A stretch of 64,000 bases of DNA from Nocardia sp. alder85J (GCF_020176955.2 NZ_JAIUCZ020000008.1:372001-436000), one strand, 5' to 3'; positions 1 through 8,461 are shown, numbered from the stretch's first letter. Notes: generated from the sequence alone by a model not told the origin. Program-made: numbers and translations.

Positions 1-147
1 CTCACCGAGGACGCGAACAAGCAACGGGTCGAACAGCTGTCGGACTTCTACGGCTCCGGCACGCACACCTCGTACGGCTTCTACCAGGTCGGTGGTGGTC
101 AGACCGCGATCTCCTGGATGCACAACTGGATCGCCGGCATGGCCTGA
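1..147 (+). CDS. C-terminal 48 residues of an unrecognised protein (partial)
   Basis: The window opens inside this frame, which reads 48 codons to a TGA at 145-147. The tail is rich in Gly, Tyr, His and Trp (GTHTSYGFYQ, then AISWMHNWIAGMA) and uses GC-rich codons, so it looks truly coding. The ending is loosely like the last helix of secreted alpha/beta hydrolases, but too little is present to name a family. A strong hairpin follows 27 bases after the stop, which supports a real gene end. Confidence 0.6.
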   Translation, partial: LTEDANKQRVEQLSDFYGSGTHTSYGFYQVGGGQTAISWMHNWIAGMA

Positions 148-174
148 TCCGCTTTCTCGAATATCGGAGAACAA

Positions 175-208
175 CGAAGGCCACTCCCGGGAGGGGGAGT
201 GGCCTTCG
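175..208. terminator. Hairpin between convergent genes
   Basis: A perfect 14-bp stem (CGAAGGCCACTCCC against GGGAGTGGCCTTCG) with a 6-base loop sits between the end of the plus-strand gene and the end of the minus-strand secreted-protein gene. There is no T tract, as is common in high-GC actinobacteria. Its position suits a bidirectional terminator. Confidence 0.75.
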
Positions 209-251
209 CTGTTGCCGGCTACCCGGAATCACCGGGCGCGTGCGACGTTCG

Positions 252-566
252 TCAGAACGAACCGGTGGGCGGCAGCGGCGGGTAGCCCGGGCCACCCGGC
301 CACCACGGACCCGGACCACGATCGTGGTCGTGATCCCACGGGCCGTGGTCGTGGTCATGGTCCCAGGGGCCGTGGTCGTGGTCGTGATCCCAGGGGCCGT
401 GGTCGTGATCGTGGTCCCAGTCGACCGCGACGGCACTCGGGGTGGCGTCGTCGGTGGCGGCCAGTGCGGGCGCGGCAACCGCGGCCAGCGGGGCGGCGAG
501 CAGGGCGCCGGCGACCGCGATGCGGGCCGTCACCCGCCGACCGCGAGTTGTGTTCGTGGAGCGCAA
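252..566 (-). CDS. Small secreted protein with His/Asp repeats and C-terminal LPPTGSF
   Basis: Taken from the TTG at 566, this is 104 residues. The TTG has an AGAAAGG ribosome site 7 bases upstream, and the start gives a clean signal peptide: basic Arg-rich start, hydrophobic AGALLAAPLAAVAAP, and an ALA cleavage site near residue 36. The mature part begins ATDDATPSAVAVDW and then carries a nine-residue repeat, WDHDHDHGP, about four times. A Gly/Pro-rich tail ends PPLPPTGSF at the stop. The same signal peptide, AVA(V/I)DW segment and C-terminus occur in the neighbour at 823-1107, so the two are paralogues. The His/Asp repeats suggest metal binding, but that is inference. An in-frame GTG at 599 would add 11 residues. 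No family was recognised. Confidence 0.7.
   Translation of the reverse strand: MRSTNTTRGRRVTARIAVAGALLAAPLAAVAAPALAATDDATPSAVAVDWDHDHDHGPWDHDHDHGPWDHDHDHGPWDHDHDRGPGPWWPGGPGYPPLPPTGSF
316..420. repeat. 27-bp tandem repeat coding WDHDHDHGP
   Basis: Units at 343-369 and 370-396 are nearly identical. They are followed by a 24-base partial unit at 397-420 and preceded by a degenerate one from about 316. The period of 27 keeps the reading frame, so copy number can change without breaking the small secreted protein that contains it. Confidence 0.85.
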
Positions 567-750
567 AGGAATGCCTTTCTGTAGAAAAACATGAGTCACG
601 CCTGTGCGGAGCTCATGGTTCTCCATGGAAGGTCGAATTTCTGAAGGACAGGTGCGATAAACCTTATAATCCGCTGGGAACAGGAATCTACATCTTGACA
701 CGATGTCCTAAATGCGCCAGCGGGTTTCGCGCCGATACCCGTGAAATGCG

Positions 751-780
751 GAGGGCCACATCGATACGGAGGTGGCCCTC
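751..780 (-). terminator. Hairpin downstream of the 823-1107 gene
   Basis: A 9-bp perfect stem (GAGGGCCAC at 751-759 and GTGGCCCTC at 772-780) with a 12-base loop lies 40 bases past the stop of the second small secreted protein. No T run follows it. Confidence 0.6.
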
Positions 781-822
781 GTAGTGGCGCCGAGGAATTC
801 GGCGCGCTTGGATGCGCGGATA

Positions 823-1107
823 TCAGCCGAAGGAACCGGTCGGCGGCAGCGGCGGCTGCGGGGCCGGCGGCGCCGGCTGGTCCTGGCCGTGGTCCCGGTG
901 ATCGTCACGCGGCCCGTCGTGGTCCCGGTGGTCGTTCGGGCCGGGGCCGTTGTCGTTCCAGTCGATCGCGACCGCGGACTGCGACCCGTCGGTGGTGGCG
1001 GCGAACGCGGGCACGGCCAGCGCGGTGAGCGGTGCGGCGATCACGACGCCGGCGATGGCGATACGGGCCGCCATCCGGCGGGACTTCATCATGGAAGGCA
1101 AGGTCAT
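823..1107 (-). CDS. Small secreted protein, paralogue of 252-566, C-terminal LPPTGSFG
   Basis: The frame gives 94 residues from the ATG at 1107. Alternative starts are a TTG at 1101, better spaced (8 bases) from the AGAGAGG upstream, and ATGs at 1092 and 1089. The signal peptide (MKSRRMAARIAIAGVVIAAPLTALAVPAFA) aligns with that of the neighbouring secreted protein, as does the mature start ATTDGSQSAVAIDW. The middle is rich in Asp, His, Arg and Gly (NDHRDHDGPRDDHRDHG) without an exact repeat, and the protein ends PPLPPTGSFG. Both genes lie in the same direction, each followed by its own hairpin, so they are probably separate transcripts from a tandem duplication. The function is unknown. Confidence 0.75.
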   Translation of the reverse strand: MTLPSMMKSRRMAARIAIAGVVIAAPLTALAVPAFAATTDGSQSAVAIDWNDNGPGPNDHRDHDGPRDDHRDHGQDQPAPPAPQPPLPPTGSFG

Positions 1108-1222
1108 GGCCTCTCTGTGGGATCCAGCCGCCTCTCCGGCGGCTCATCCACCATGTAACAGGGCCCGGCTCAGATTCCCGTAGCAGGACGCTGGCAGATC
1201 GCTGGGAACATGAGTCCGCTGC

Positions 1223-1846
1223 TCAGGGCTGGGAGATATTGCGCGGCAACAGGTCCCAGACGTGCCCGTTCTCGTTGACGGTAGCCACCGAGCGACGACC
1301 GGTGCGCGACTGCAATATTCGCGTGATCGAGCAGTAGTCGATCGGAAAGGTCAGCGGCAGTTCGAGTTTCAGCAGATGTTGCAGCGTGACATTGACGACG
1401 CCGCCGTGCGCGAAGGCGACCACGGTATCGGCCGGATCCGCCGCGGCGATCACCGCGTCGACGGCGGCCAGTACCCGCGCCACGAAGCCGGCGGCGTCGA
1501 TGCCCTCCGGCAGATGTCCGGCCTTGATCCGCTCGTAGGCCGCCTGGGTGTTCAGATCGCTGTCGCGGGCCTGTTCGATCGGCAGGTACAGCGGCAGGCC
1601 GAGATCGTATTCCGCCAGCCCGTCCACGATGTCGACGTCCAGGCCGAGCTTCTCGGCCAGCGGCGCCGCGGTCTCGCGGGCCCGGCGCTGGGGGCTGCTC
1701 ACCACGCGAGCGATCCGGTGGTGGGCCAGCGCCGCCGGGACCCGTGCGGCCTGGGCCCAGCCGGTGTCGGTCAGTTCCGGGTCGGCGATCCCGGAGGTCG
1801 TGACCGCCCGTTGCGGCTGGGCGTGGCGAACCAAGACGAGTTGCAT
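1223..1846 (-). CDS. Histidine phosphatase superfamily protein (phosphoglycerate-mutase-like)
   Basis: The protein of 207 residues starts MQLVLVRHAQ at the ATG at 1846; the frame is open 13 codons further up but without a better start. It has the catalytic RH motif (RHA at residues 7-9), the second conserved arginine region (SSPQRRARETA) and a C-terminal catalytic histidine in FAHGGV. These residues define the histidine phosphatase fold, which forms a phosphohistidine intermediate. The substrate cannot be read from the sequence. The gene lies 51 bases behind lysX on the same strand and may be co-transcribed with it. Confidence 0.85.
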   Translation of the reverse strand: MQLVLVRHAQPQRAVTTSGIADPELTDTGWAQAARVPAALAHHRIARVVSSPQRRARETAAPLAEKLGLDVDIVDGLAEYDLGLPLYLPIEQARDSDLNTQAAYERIKAGHLPEGIDAAGFVARVLAAVDAVIAAADPADTVVAFAHGGVVNVTLQHLLKLELPLTFPIDYCSITRILQSRTGRRSVATVNENGHVWDLLPRNISQP

Positions 1847-1897
1847 GACCTTCACTGTGCCGTACCGGGTCCGCCCGCCCGGCACGGACCCGGTCCG

Positions 1898-4800
1898 CTA
1901 CTGCGAAGTACGCGGTTTGACCAGCGGGAACGGCAGCGTCTCGCGAATGCTGCGGCCGGTGATCAGCATGACCACGCGGTCCACGCCCACCCCCAGCCCG
2001 CCGGTCGGCGGCATCGCGAATTCCAGCGCTTGCAGGAAGTCCTCGTCCAGTTCCATCGCCTCCGGATCACCGCCGGCGGCCAGCAGCGACTGCTCGGTGA
2101 GCCGGTCACGCTGTTCCAGAGGGTTGGTCAGCTCGCTGTAGGCGGTGCCGAGTTCCACCCCCCAGGCCACCAGATCCCAGCGTTCGGCCACGCCGGCGAT
2201 GCTGCGATGGGCGCGGGTCAGCGGGGACACCGAGGTGGGGAAGTCGATGTAGAAGGTCGGCATCTCGGTGCGGGATTCGACCAGATGCTCGTACATCTCC
2301 AGCACCACCTGACCGCAGTCCCAGCCGTACTGGTAGGGCACGCCGGACTTGTCGCACAGCACCCGCAGTCGTTCCAGATCGGTGTCCGGGGTGATGGTCT
2401 CGGCGAGCGCGTCCGAGATCGCGCCGTGCACGGTCCGGACCGGCCAGTCGCCGGAGATGTCCACCTCGGTGAGGCTGCCGTCCGGTTGCGGCCGCAGCGC
2501 CACGCACATGCCGTTGGCGGCCGTGGCGGCGTTCTGGATCAGCTGCCGGCAGGCGTGCATCATGCGCTCGTAGTCGCTGTGCGCCTCGTACGCCTCCAGG
2601 ATGGTGAATTCCGGGTTGTGGCTGAAGTCCACCCCCTCGTTGCGGAACACCCGGCCCAGCTCGAACACCTTCTCCACGCCGCCCACGCACAGCCGCTTGA
2701 GATACAGCTCCGGCGCGATGCGCAGGTACAGGTCCAGGTCGTAGGCGTTGATGTGGGTGGCGAACGGCGTGGCGTTGGCGCCGCCGTGCACCTGTTGCAG
2801 CACGGGCGTCTCCACCTCCAGGAAGCCCCAGAGGTTCAGGGTGTCCCGCAGCGACTTCATCACCGCGCTGCGCTTCGCCAGGATCTCGCGGGTGTCGGTG
2901 CTGACCGCCATGTCGACGTAGCGCTGCCGGACCCGGGCCTCCGGATCGGCCAGGCCGCGCCACTTGTCGGGCAGCGGGTGCAGGCATTTGCCGATCATCC
3001 GCCAGTCCGCCGCCAGCAGCGACAGCTCACCGCTGCGACTGTGCCCGAGCTGGCCGCTGACCTCGATCAGATCGCCCAGGTCGAAGAATTCGTCGAATTC
3101 GTGCAGCCGGGCCGGGCCGACCCGGCCGCGGTCGATGACCAGCTGGATCTCCCCGGACCAGTCCCGCAGCAGGGCGAAGATGACGCCGCCGTAGTCGCGG
3201 ATGCGCAGCAACCGCCCGCACACCCGCACAGTGGTGCCCTTCGGCGAGCGCCGGGCCGCCGCCACCGTATGGGTGGGGGGATAGGCGACGGGATAGGCGT
3301 CCACCCCGGCCTCGTCCAGCCGGCTCACCTTGTCCATCCGGACCCGGACCTGTTCCGGGCGCCGGAAGACGGCCTGTTCCGGCCCGGTCGGCGGCGGATC
3401 CGGCGGACTGCCGTCGGCGTGCAGCCCGGTCAGCGTCGCCGGGACCGCCGGATGCAGGCCGGTGTGTTCCATCGCGTCCGGCTGTTTGCCCAGCCGCGGC
3501 AGGAAGCCCTCGGCCAGCGCGCTGGCCACGCCCACCCGCAGCAGCTGGCGGCGCTCCTCGAACAGCAGGAAGCGCGGCACCCACAACGGCTGGTACTTCA
3601 CATTGGAGCGGTACAGCGCCTCCAGCTGCCACCAGCGCGAGAAGAACATCAGCACCCCGCGCCACAGCCGCAGCACCGGGCCCGCGCCGATCCGGCCGCC
3701 CTCCTCGAACACCGAGCGGAACACCGCGAAGTTCAGCGACACCCGGGTGATGCCGTACTGCTCCGAGGTGAGCGCCAGCTGGGAGATCATCAGCTCCATG
3801 ATCCCGTTGGGGCCCTGGGGATCCCGGCGCATCAGATCCAGCGAGACACCGGTGCGGCCCCAGGGCACCAGCGACAGCATGCCCCACACCCGGTCCTCGC
3901 CGTCGGCGCCGACCCCCGGATCGTCGCCGGGCATGACCGGGCCGACCGCCTCCACCAGCAGGCAGTTGCCGTCCAGCTGATCGCCGAGGCGGCCCAGCGC
4001 CATCGAGAAACCGCGTTCGGTCTCGGTGTCGCGCCAGGTGTCGGCGCGGGCGATCACCTGCTGCAACTCCGCCTCGGACAGCTCGCTGTGCCGCCGGATC
4101 CGGACCGTGATGCCGTGTTTGAGCAGCCGGTTGGCGGCTTGGCGGACCTGCTTCATATCCGGGCCCGCCAGCGAGAACGTGCGGGTGTCCAGGATCGCCT
4201 CGTCGCCGAGCCGCAGCGCCGACAGTCCGGCCCGGCGGTAGGCGGTGGCGCCCACCTCGCTCGCGCCCATCACCGCCGGGGCCCAGCCGTATTGATCGGC
4301 GACCCGCAGCCAGGCGTCGACCGCCTGCGGCCACGCCTCACGCATGCCGATCGGATCGCCGGAGGCCAGGCAGACGCCCAGTTCCACGCGATAGGTGACG
4401 GCGGCCTTGCCGCTGGGCGCGAACGCCACCGCCTTGTCGCGGCGGGTGGCGAAGTAGCCGAGCGAATCCTCGACATCGGACCGTTCCAGCAGCCCGCGCA
4501 GCGCCGACTCGTCCAACCCGGTCATGGCGTTGGACGAGCGCTGCGACCGGAACAGCACGGTCGCGGCCGCCAGCAGCGCCATCGCGCCGAACAGGCCGAG
4601 CAGCAGATTCACCCAGTGCCGGGGGCTGCCGTCGAAGTTGTTGGTGTCCACCAGGATCGTCGCGGTGACCTTCGCGAGCGCCCACAGTGGCCGTTCCGGC
4701 CCGCGCGGCAGCGAGCCGGGAAACAGCTCCACCAGACCCCAGCCCAGCAGCCAGCCGACCACCAGCCCGCCGGCCAGCGCGCCGAGCGCCTTCCACACCG

Positions 4801-5299
4801 CGCCGCGGCGCACCTGGGTGTAGAACTCCGGCCAGGCGGCGACCAGCAGCACCACCACGACCGCGTGCACGACCAGCGCGGCCAGCGCATTCCAGTCCTG
4901 TTCGTCGGCGAAGTCGAGCGTGTTGGCGACCGCGAACAACGCCATGTAGCCGACGACCAGCCACCAGGCGATGCGTTTGCGCCCGGCCGTCGCGCCCGCC
5001 AGTAGCCCGATGACCAGCGCCCAGACCAGGCTGGTCTCCGGGGCGTCGAAGTAGTAGGCGTCGATGTAGCGCCGCGGCACCGCGATGATGTAGCGCAGGC
5101 CGGGGGAGATGCTCCACAACGTGCACAGGACCGCGAAGATCCCCAGCACCAGCCCGGCGAGGTGGGGGACCCCGCTGAGCCGGCCGTGGCCGCGGTGCGG
5201 CACCTCCGAGGAACTCGGGCCCCGCCGCGGATCGGGTGCCGGCGGCCCGATGGGCGGGGGTGTGGCAGTGCCGTACTGCCGGTCCTGCGTCGACGTCAC
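1898..5299 (-). CDS. lysX: Bifunctional lysylphosphatidylglycerol synthetase / lysyl-tRNA synthetase LysX
   Basis: The 1133-residue protein (GTG at 5299) closely resembles mycobacterial LysX. After a Pro-rich start come several membrane helices (about residues 55-280), then an MprF-type aminoacyl-transferase domain with landmarks GYFATRRDK, GFSMALGRLGD and RISLNF or close variants. An OB fold (RIRDYGGVIFALLRDWSGEIQ) and a class II lysyl-tRNA synthetase core follow, with motif 2 region FRNEGVDFSHNPEFTILEAY and motif 3 region GLGVGVDRVVMLITGRSIRE. In the family, the C-terminal part charges tRNA-Lys and the membrane part moves lysine to phosphatidylglycerol, reducing surface charge and sensitivity to cationic peptides. 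The frame stays open to 5662, but an upstream start would overlap the divergent S4 gene, so the GTG at 5299 is preferred; its ribosome site is weak. Confidence 0.95.
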   Translation of the reverse strand: MTSTQDRQYGTATPPPIGPPAPDPRRGPSSSEVPHRGHGRLSGVPHLAGLVLGIFAVLCTLWSISPGLRYIIAVPRRYIDAYYFDAPETSLVWALVIGLLAGATAGRKRIAWWLVVGYMALFAVANTLDFADEQDWNALAALVVHAVVVVLLVAAWPEFYTQVRRGAVWKALGALAGGLVVGWLLGWGLVELFPGSLPRGPERPLWALAKVTATILVDTNNFDGSPRHWVNLLLGLFGAMALLAAATVLFRSQRSSNAMTGLDESALRGLLERSDVEDSLGYFATRRDKAVAFAPSGKAAVTYRVELGVCLASGDPIGMREAWPQAVDAWLRVADQYGWAPAVMGASEVGATAYRRAGLSALRLGDEAILDTRTFSLAGPDMKQVRQAANRLLKHGITVRIRRHSELSEAELQQVIARADTWRDTETERGFSMALGRLGDQLDGNCLLVEAVGPVMPGDDPGVGADGEDRVWGMLSLVPWGRTGVSLDLMRRDPQGPNGIMELMISQLALTSEQYGITRVSLNFAVFRSVFEEGGRIGAGPVLRLWRGVLMFFSRWWQLEALYRSNVKYQPLWVPRFLLFEERRQLLRVGVASALAEGFLPRLGKQPDAMEHTGLHPAVPATLTGLHADGSPPDPPPTGPEQAVFRRPEQVRVRMDKVSRLDEAGVDAYPVAYPPTHTVAAARRSPKGTTVRVCGRLLRIRDYGGVIFALLRDWSGEIQLVIDRGRVGPARLHEFDEFFDLGDLIEVSGQLGHSRSGELSLLAADWRMIGKCLHPLPDKWRGLADPEARVRQRYVDMAVSTDTREILAKRSAVMKSLRDTLNLWGFLEVETPVLQQVHGGANATPFATHINAYDLDLYLRIAPELYLKRLCVGGVEKVFELGRVFRNEGVDFSHNPEFTILEAYEAHSDYERMMHACRQLIQNAATAANGMCVALRPQPDGSLTEVDISGDWPVRTVHGAISDALAETITPDTDLERLRVLCDKSGVPYQYGWDCGQVVLEMYEHLVESRTEMPTFYIDFPTSVSPLTRAHRSIAGVAERWDLVAWGVELGTAYSELTNPLEQRDRLTEQSLLAAGGDPEAMELDEDFLQALEFAMPPTGGLGVGVDRVVMLITGRSIRETLPFPLVKPRTSQ

Positions 5300-5447
5300 C
5301 GCATCAGTGTGAATGTTGGCCTCACTCGATCGCAGAAGGTCGGCGGGTATGTCCGCGCCGCCGCTCGCCCCACCGTACGGCTCGGCAACTCCCCGGTCGC
5401 GGGGGTCGGATTCGGTTCCTCCCGTACGGGAAGGTAAAGATGTACCC

Positions 5448-5672
5448 ATGTCGGATCCAGTCGATGTGCCGATCGATGACGACGTCATACGCCTCGGGCA
5501 ATTCTTGAAGCTGGCCAACCTCATCGAATCGGGCGCCGAGGCCAAGACGGTGATAGCCGCCGGGCTGGTCCGGGTGAACGACGAGGTCGAAGTACGCCGC
5601 GGCCGGCAACTGCAATCCGGTGACGTGGTCGCGCTGGCCGGGCACCAGGTCCGGGTCGTCACCGTCGGTTAG
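5448..5672 (+). CDS. S4 domain RNA-binding protein (74 residues)
   Basis: The short protein carries one S4 fold: LGQFLKLANLIESGAEAKTVIAAGLVRVNDE followed by basic and Gly residues and GDVVALAGHQVRV. Stand-alone S4 proteins of this size (YaaA/RlbA-like) bind structured RNA, often near ribosomes. A GGGAAGG lies 13 bases before the ATG. The gene is divergent from lysX, with about 148 bases between starts, and ends 14 bases from the convergent rraA stop. Confidence 0.85.
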   Translation: MSDPVDVPIDDDVIRLGQFLKLANLIESGAEAKTVIAAGLVRVNDEVEVRRGRQLQSGDVVALAGHQVRVVTVG

Positions 5673-5686
5673 CCGGCGGGCTCGAT

Positions 5687-6172
5687 TCATTCGGCGCGGA
5701 CGACGATCCCGTCGTGATCGCTGTAGAGCATGTCGCCCGGGGTGAAGGTGACCCCGCCGAACTCCACCGCGACATCCCGTTCGCCGGAACCGGTCTGGGT
5801 GCTCTTGCGCGGGTTGGTGCCCAGCGCCTTCAGACCGATGTCGAGGGTGCGCAGCACGGCCGAATCGCGGACGGCGCCGTTGACCACGACACCCGACCAG
5901 CCGTTGGCGACCCCGCGCCCGGCGATGAGATCGCCGACCAGCGCGGTGTGCACGCTGGCGCCGCCGTCGACGACCAGCACCCGGCCCGCGCCGGGTTCGC
6001 CCAGTGTCTGCTTGACCAGCAGGTTGTCCTGGAAACAGCGAATGGTGACGATGCGGCCCGCGAACTGCTCGCGGCCACCGAACTGCGTGAACTGCGTGTC
6101 GCAGCTGCGGATGCCGGGACCGATCTCGTCCGCGAGATCGGCGGTGGCGACTGTCTTGGCTGTTTCGGTCAC
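5687..6172 (-). CDS. rraA: RraA family protein
   Basis: The 161-residue protein (GTG at 6172, reading VTETAKTVATADLADEIG) matches the RraA family over its whole length. It has the GRIVTIRCFQDNLLVKQTL region, the central LVVDGGAS and NGWSGVVVNGAVRDS segments with the active-site Asp and Arg of the aldolase-like members, and the closing YSDHDGIVV. Members are annotated either as regulators of RNase E or as 4-hydroxy-4-methyl-2-oxoglutarate aldolases, and the sequence alone does not separate these roles. No strong ribosome site is seen, and the frame continues upstream without a convincing start. Confidence 0.85.
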   Translation of the reverse strand: MTETAKTVATADLADEIGPGIRSCDTQFTQFGGREQFAGRIVTIRCFQDNLLVKQTLGEPGAGRVLVVDGGASVHTALVGDLIAGRGVANGWSGVVVNGAVRDSAVLRTLDIGLKALGTNPRKSTQTGSGERDVAVEFGGVTFTPGDMLYSDHDGIVVRAE

Positions 6173-6300
6173 GGGAGCAAGCTTGCCACGCTCCGCCCGC
6201 GAGCTCCCTGAGACCTTTCTGCCGGATTTCTCGAGATGACTCGAGACGGTATCGATTCCGCCGTCGGAGGTGGTATCGCCGAACGGCACGCGAACGGACC

Positions 6301-7245
6301 TCACGCGGTGACCGACAGGGTCGCCGCCAGTCCGTACACGACCGCCATCGCGAGCACCTCGGTCACCGCCCGGCGCAGCGAATTCTCCGCGCCGATCCGG
6401 TGCGCGCCGGCCCGCGGCACCCAGGTGCGCCGCCACCACCAGCCCAACGCCAGCAACTCCACCAGCAACGCCGTCTTGGCCAGCAGGATGTGGCCGTATC
6501 CGGTGGTGAGCAGCGGGGTGAAACCGCCGAGCCGGACCAGCGCGTTGCAGACGCCGGTGCCGGTCACCGCGACCGCCGCCGGTAAGGCCCAGCGCGAATA
6601 CCGCGGCAGCAGCGTCGCCCAGTCACCGCGGCCGCGCGCCACCACCGCCAGCGCCAGCAACAGCCCGAACCAGGCCGCCGCGGCCAGCGCGTGCACGGCC
6701 GCCAGCAGCGAACCGAACGGCTGCTGCGACATGTGCCCGGTGATCGGCCGCAGCGTCAGCGTCACCGCCGCGAATACCAGCACCGGATCGGCCGCCGCGC
6801 GTTCGGGCCGCCGGTGGGCGACCGCGCCGTACCCGGCGATCAGCGCCGTGCCGATCAGGATCGCGATCCCGACCTGACCGGTGCTGACCCGGGTGAGATA
6901 GACGCCGAACTGCCCGGCGCCCACTCGGGCCACCGGCACCCCGGCCACCTCGGCCGCCTGGCAGCCGAGCAGGACCAACTCCAGCACCGCCCACAGCCCG
7001 GCCAGGACGGCCAGCGGCCGCCAGGCCGGAACGCTGCCGGGGCCCTGCAACCGCGGCAGCAGGGCCAGGCCGAGCACGGCGGCCCCGGCGCAGTCGGCCA
7101 GCCCCCGCACCGGCGCCTCGAACTGCACCGGATCCGGGGCGGCCAGCGCCCAGGCCCAGCCCGCACCCAGCAGTGCGGCGGGGACGACCAGCAGCAGCGC
7201 CGAACGCCGTCTGCCGAAACCGCCGCCGGTCGCCTGTCCCGCCAC
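6301..7245 (-). CDS. copD: CopD-type copper membrane protein
   Basis: The 314-residue protein has about eight hydrophobic segments and a C-terminal CopD domain, seen in GHMSQQPFGSLLAAVHALAAAAWFGLLLAL and in GYGHILLAKTALLVELLALGWW. The conserved histidines in the helices (GHM, VHA, GHI) are the likely metal ligands. The GTG start at 7245 shares its first base with the TAG stop of copC, so translation is coupled. Together with CopC and YcnI it forms the copper acquisition or resistance operon common in actinobacteria. It acts in the cytoplasmic membrane, probably taking copper from CopC. Confidence 0.85.
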   Translation of the reverse strand: MAGQATGGGFGRRRSALLLVVPAALLGAGWAWALAAPDPVQFEAPVRGLADCAGAAVLGLALLPRLQGPGSVPAWRPLAVLAGLWAVLELVLLGCQAAEVAGVPVARVGAGQFGVYLTRVSTGQVGIAILIGTALIAGYGAVAHRRPERAAADPVLVFAAVTLTLRPITGHMSQQPFGSLLAAVHALAAAAWFGLLLALAVVARGRGDWATLLPRYSRWALPAAVAVTGTGVCNALVRLGGFTPLLTTGYGHILLAKTALLVELLALGWWWRRTWVPRAGAHRIGAENSLRRAVTEVLAMAVVYGLAATLSVTA

Positions 7246-7799
7246 TAGCCCGCCGAACCCTTTCCACGCTGCCGTGGTCCGCCGAACAGCGCGAACGCCA
7301 GCCCGCCGGCGAACAGCACGACCGCCGCCACGATGAACACCCACAGCCACGGGAAGCCGCCGCCGGAACCGGCGGCGGCGACGCCCCCGGTGTCGGCGGC
7401 CTTCGGTCCCGGGGTGCCGGTGCCGGCCCGGGTCAGCGTGAAGCTGCGGGTGCCGCTGACCGGGTGACCGTCGGCGGAGGTGACCCGGTAGGCGATCGTG
7501 TACCTGCCCGCCGGGCCCAGCGCGCCGACCGGCACGCTGATCACCGGCCCGGTGATGGTCGGCTGCCCCTTCGACCACAGGTTGCCGTCCGGGCCGACCA
7601 CGGTCAGCGCCGGGAAGCTGGTCTGCAGGTTCTCGTTGAACGTGAGGCTGACCTGGGCCGGGCCGGTGTCCAGCTGAGCGCCGTCGACCGGATCGGTGGA
7701 CACCACGATCGAGTGCGCGGCCGCCGGGCCCGCGGCCGTGACCGCGAGCCCGCCCAGCAGCAGCCCCGCCACCAGACCGGCGAGCAGGCGCCGGATCAT
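7245..7799 (-). CDS. copC: CopC domain copper-binding protein with C-terminal membrane anchor
   Basis: The 184-residue protein has a signal peptide (MIRRLLAGLVAGLLLGGLAV... ending AAA) and a mature start AHSIVVSTDPVDGAQL, the His-led copper site of CopC. A beta-sandwich follows with the second histidine in SADGHPVSG. A Gly/Ala linker and a C-terminal membrane helix (PWLWVFIVAAVVLFAGGLAFAL) tether it to the outer face of the membrane. It overlaps the ycnI stop by 4 bases (ATGA) and the copD start by 1 base. Confidence 0.9.
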   Translation of the reverse strand: MIRRLLAGLVAGLLLGGLAVTAAGPAAAHSIVVSTDPVDGAQLDTGPAQVSLTFNENLQTSFPALTVVGPDGNLWSKGQPTITGPVISVPVGALGPAGRYTIAYRVTSADGHPVSGTRSFTLTRAGTGTPGPKAADTGGVAAAGSGGGFPWLWVFIVAAVVLFAGGLAFALFGGPRQRGKGSAG

Positions 7800-8461
7800 G
7801 ACCGGCGGCCGCGCAGCACGCTGCCCAGCCCGAGCGCGGCGCCGAGCGCGCCCAGCACCAAGCCGATGCCGCCCAGCCAGCGCGCGGTGTCGTCGGAGCC
7901 GTTGCCGTCGTGATCGGCGGTCGCCGGTGCGGCGCTCATGTGGTCGTCGTCACCGTCCCCGCCCTTGCTCGGTGCCAGGGCCAGCATGGGCGCCGGATTC
8001 TCCGGCTCCTTGCCGTCGGCGCTCATCGGCTCGTTCCAGTTGACGACCTTGCCGTCGCTGTAGGTCTGGGCGGCCGGGAAACTGACCGACGCTTGCTTCG
8101 GCAGCGGGCCGACGGAGAGTACGAAGCGCTGGAAGTGGCCCGGCCCGACGCCCGGGTTGCCCGGGTCGGCGGTCCAGGTGACGGCGGTGACCTGGTTCTT
8201 GTCGTTCTTGTCGATCTTCGTGGTCCACCCGGCCAGCGGCTCGGTGAGCGCCGAGGACACCGCCGGCAGCTGCACCGACAGTTTGGTGGTGGACGCGGTC
8301 TCCGATTCGGTCGGCACCCGGAAGGTGAGGTAGCCGTAGCCGCCCTGGGACGCGCCCGGGGCATCGACGGTGACATGGGCGGCGGCGGTCCCGGCGGCCA
8401 GCAGGGTCAGACCGGCGGCGGCGCCGGTGGCGAGCAGGGCGCGCGACAACGCAACAGACAT
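7796..8461 (-). CDS. ycnI: YcnI family copper-binding membrane-anchored protein (DUF1775)
   Basis: The 221-residue protein has an N-terminal signal peptide cut before HVTVDAPGASQGG. That N-terminal histidine is the copper ligand known for YcnI-type domains, and the conserved Trp is present in the later WNEPMSADG segment. A low-complexity Asp/His linker (GGDGDDDHMSAAPATADHDG) leads to a C-terminal membrane helix (GGIGLVLGALGAALGLGSVL). It is the first clear gene of the ycnI-copC-copD operon. The extra His/Asp linker may add weak metal sites. Confidence 0.9.
   Translation of the reverse strand: MSVALSRALLATGAAAGLTLLAAGTAAAHVTVDAPGASQGGYGYLTFRVPTESETASTTKLSVQLPAVSSALTEPLAGWTTKIDKNDKNQVTAVTWTADPGNPGVGPGHFQRFVLSVGPLPKQASVSFPAAQTYSDGKVVNWNEPMSADGKEPENPAPMLALAPSKGGDGDDDHMSAAPATADHDGNGSDDTARWLGGIGLVLGALGAALGLGSVLRGRRS

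Noticed and set aside
1..147. Calling the opening fragment an antigen-85-type protein
   Set aside because: The mycolyltransferase C-terminal pattern is not present. The fragment is too short to assign.
823..1107. LPPTG as a sortase anchoring signal
   Set aside because: No hydrophobic stretch or basic tail follows the motif; the protein ends two residues later, so sortase anchoring is not supported.
1262..5005. A 1247-codon open frame on the plus strand opposite lysX
   Set aside because: It is antisense to a clearly recognised LysX and is made of Arg/Gln/Pro/His-rich shadow sequence with no family match. High-GC genomes commonly leave such frames open.
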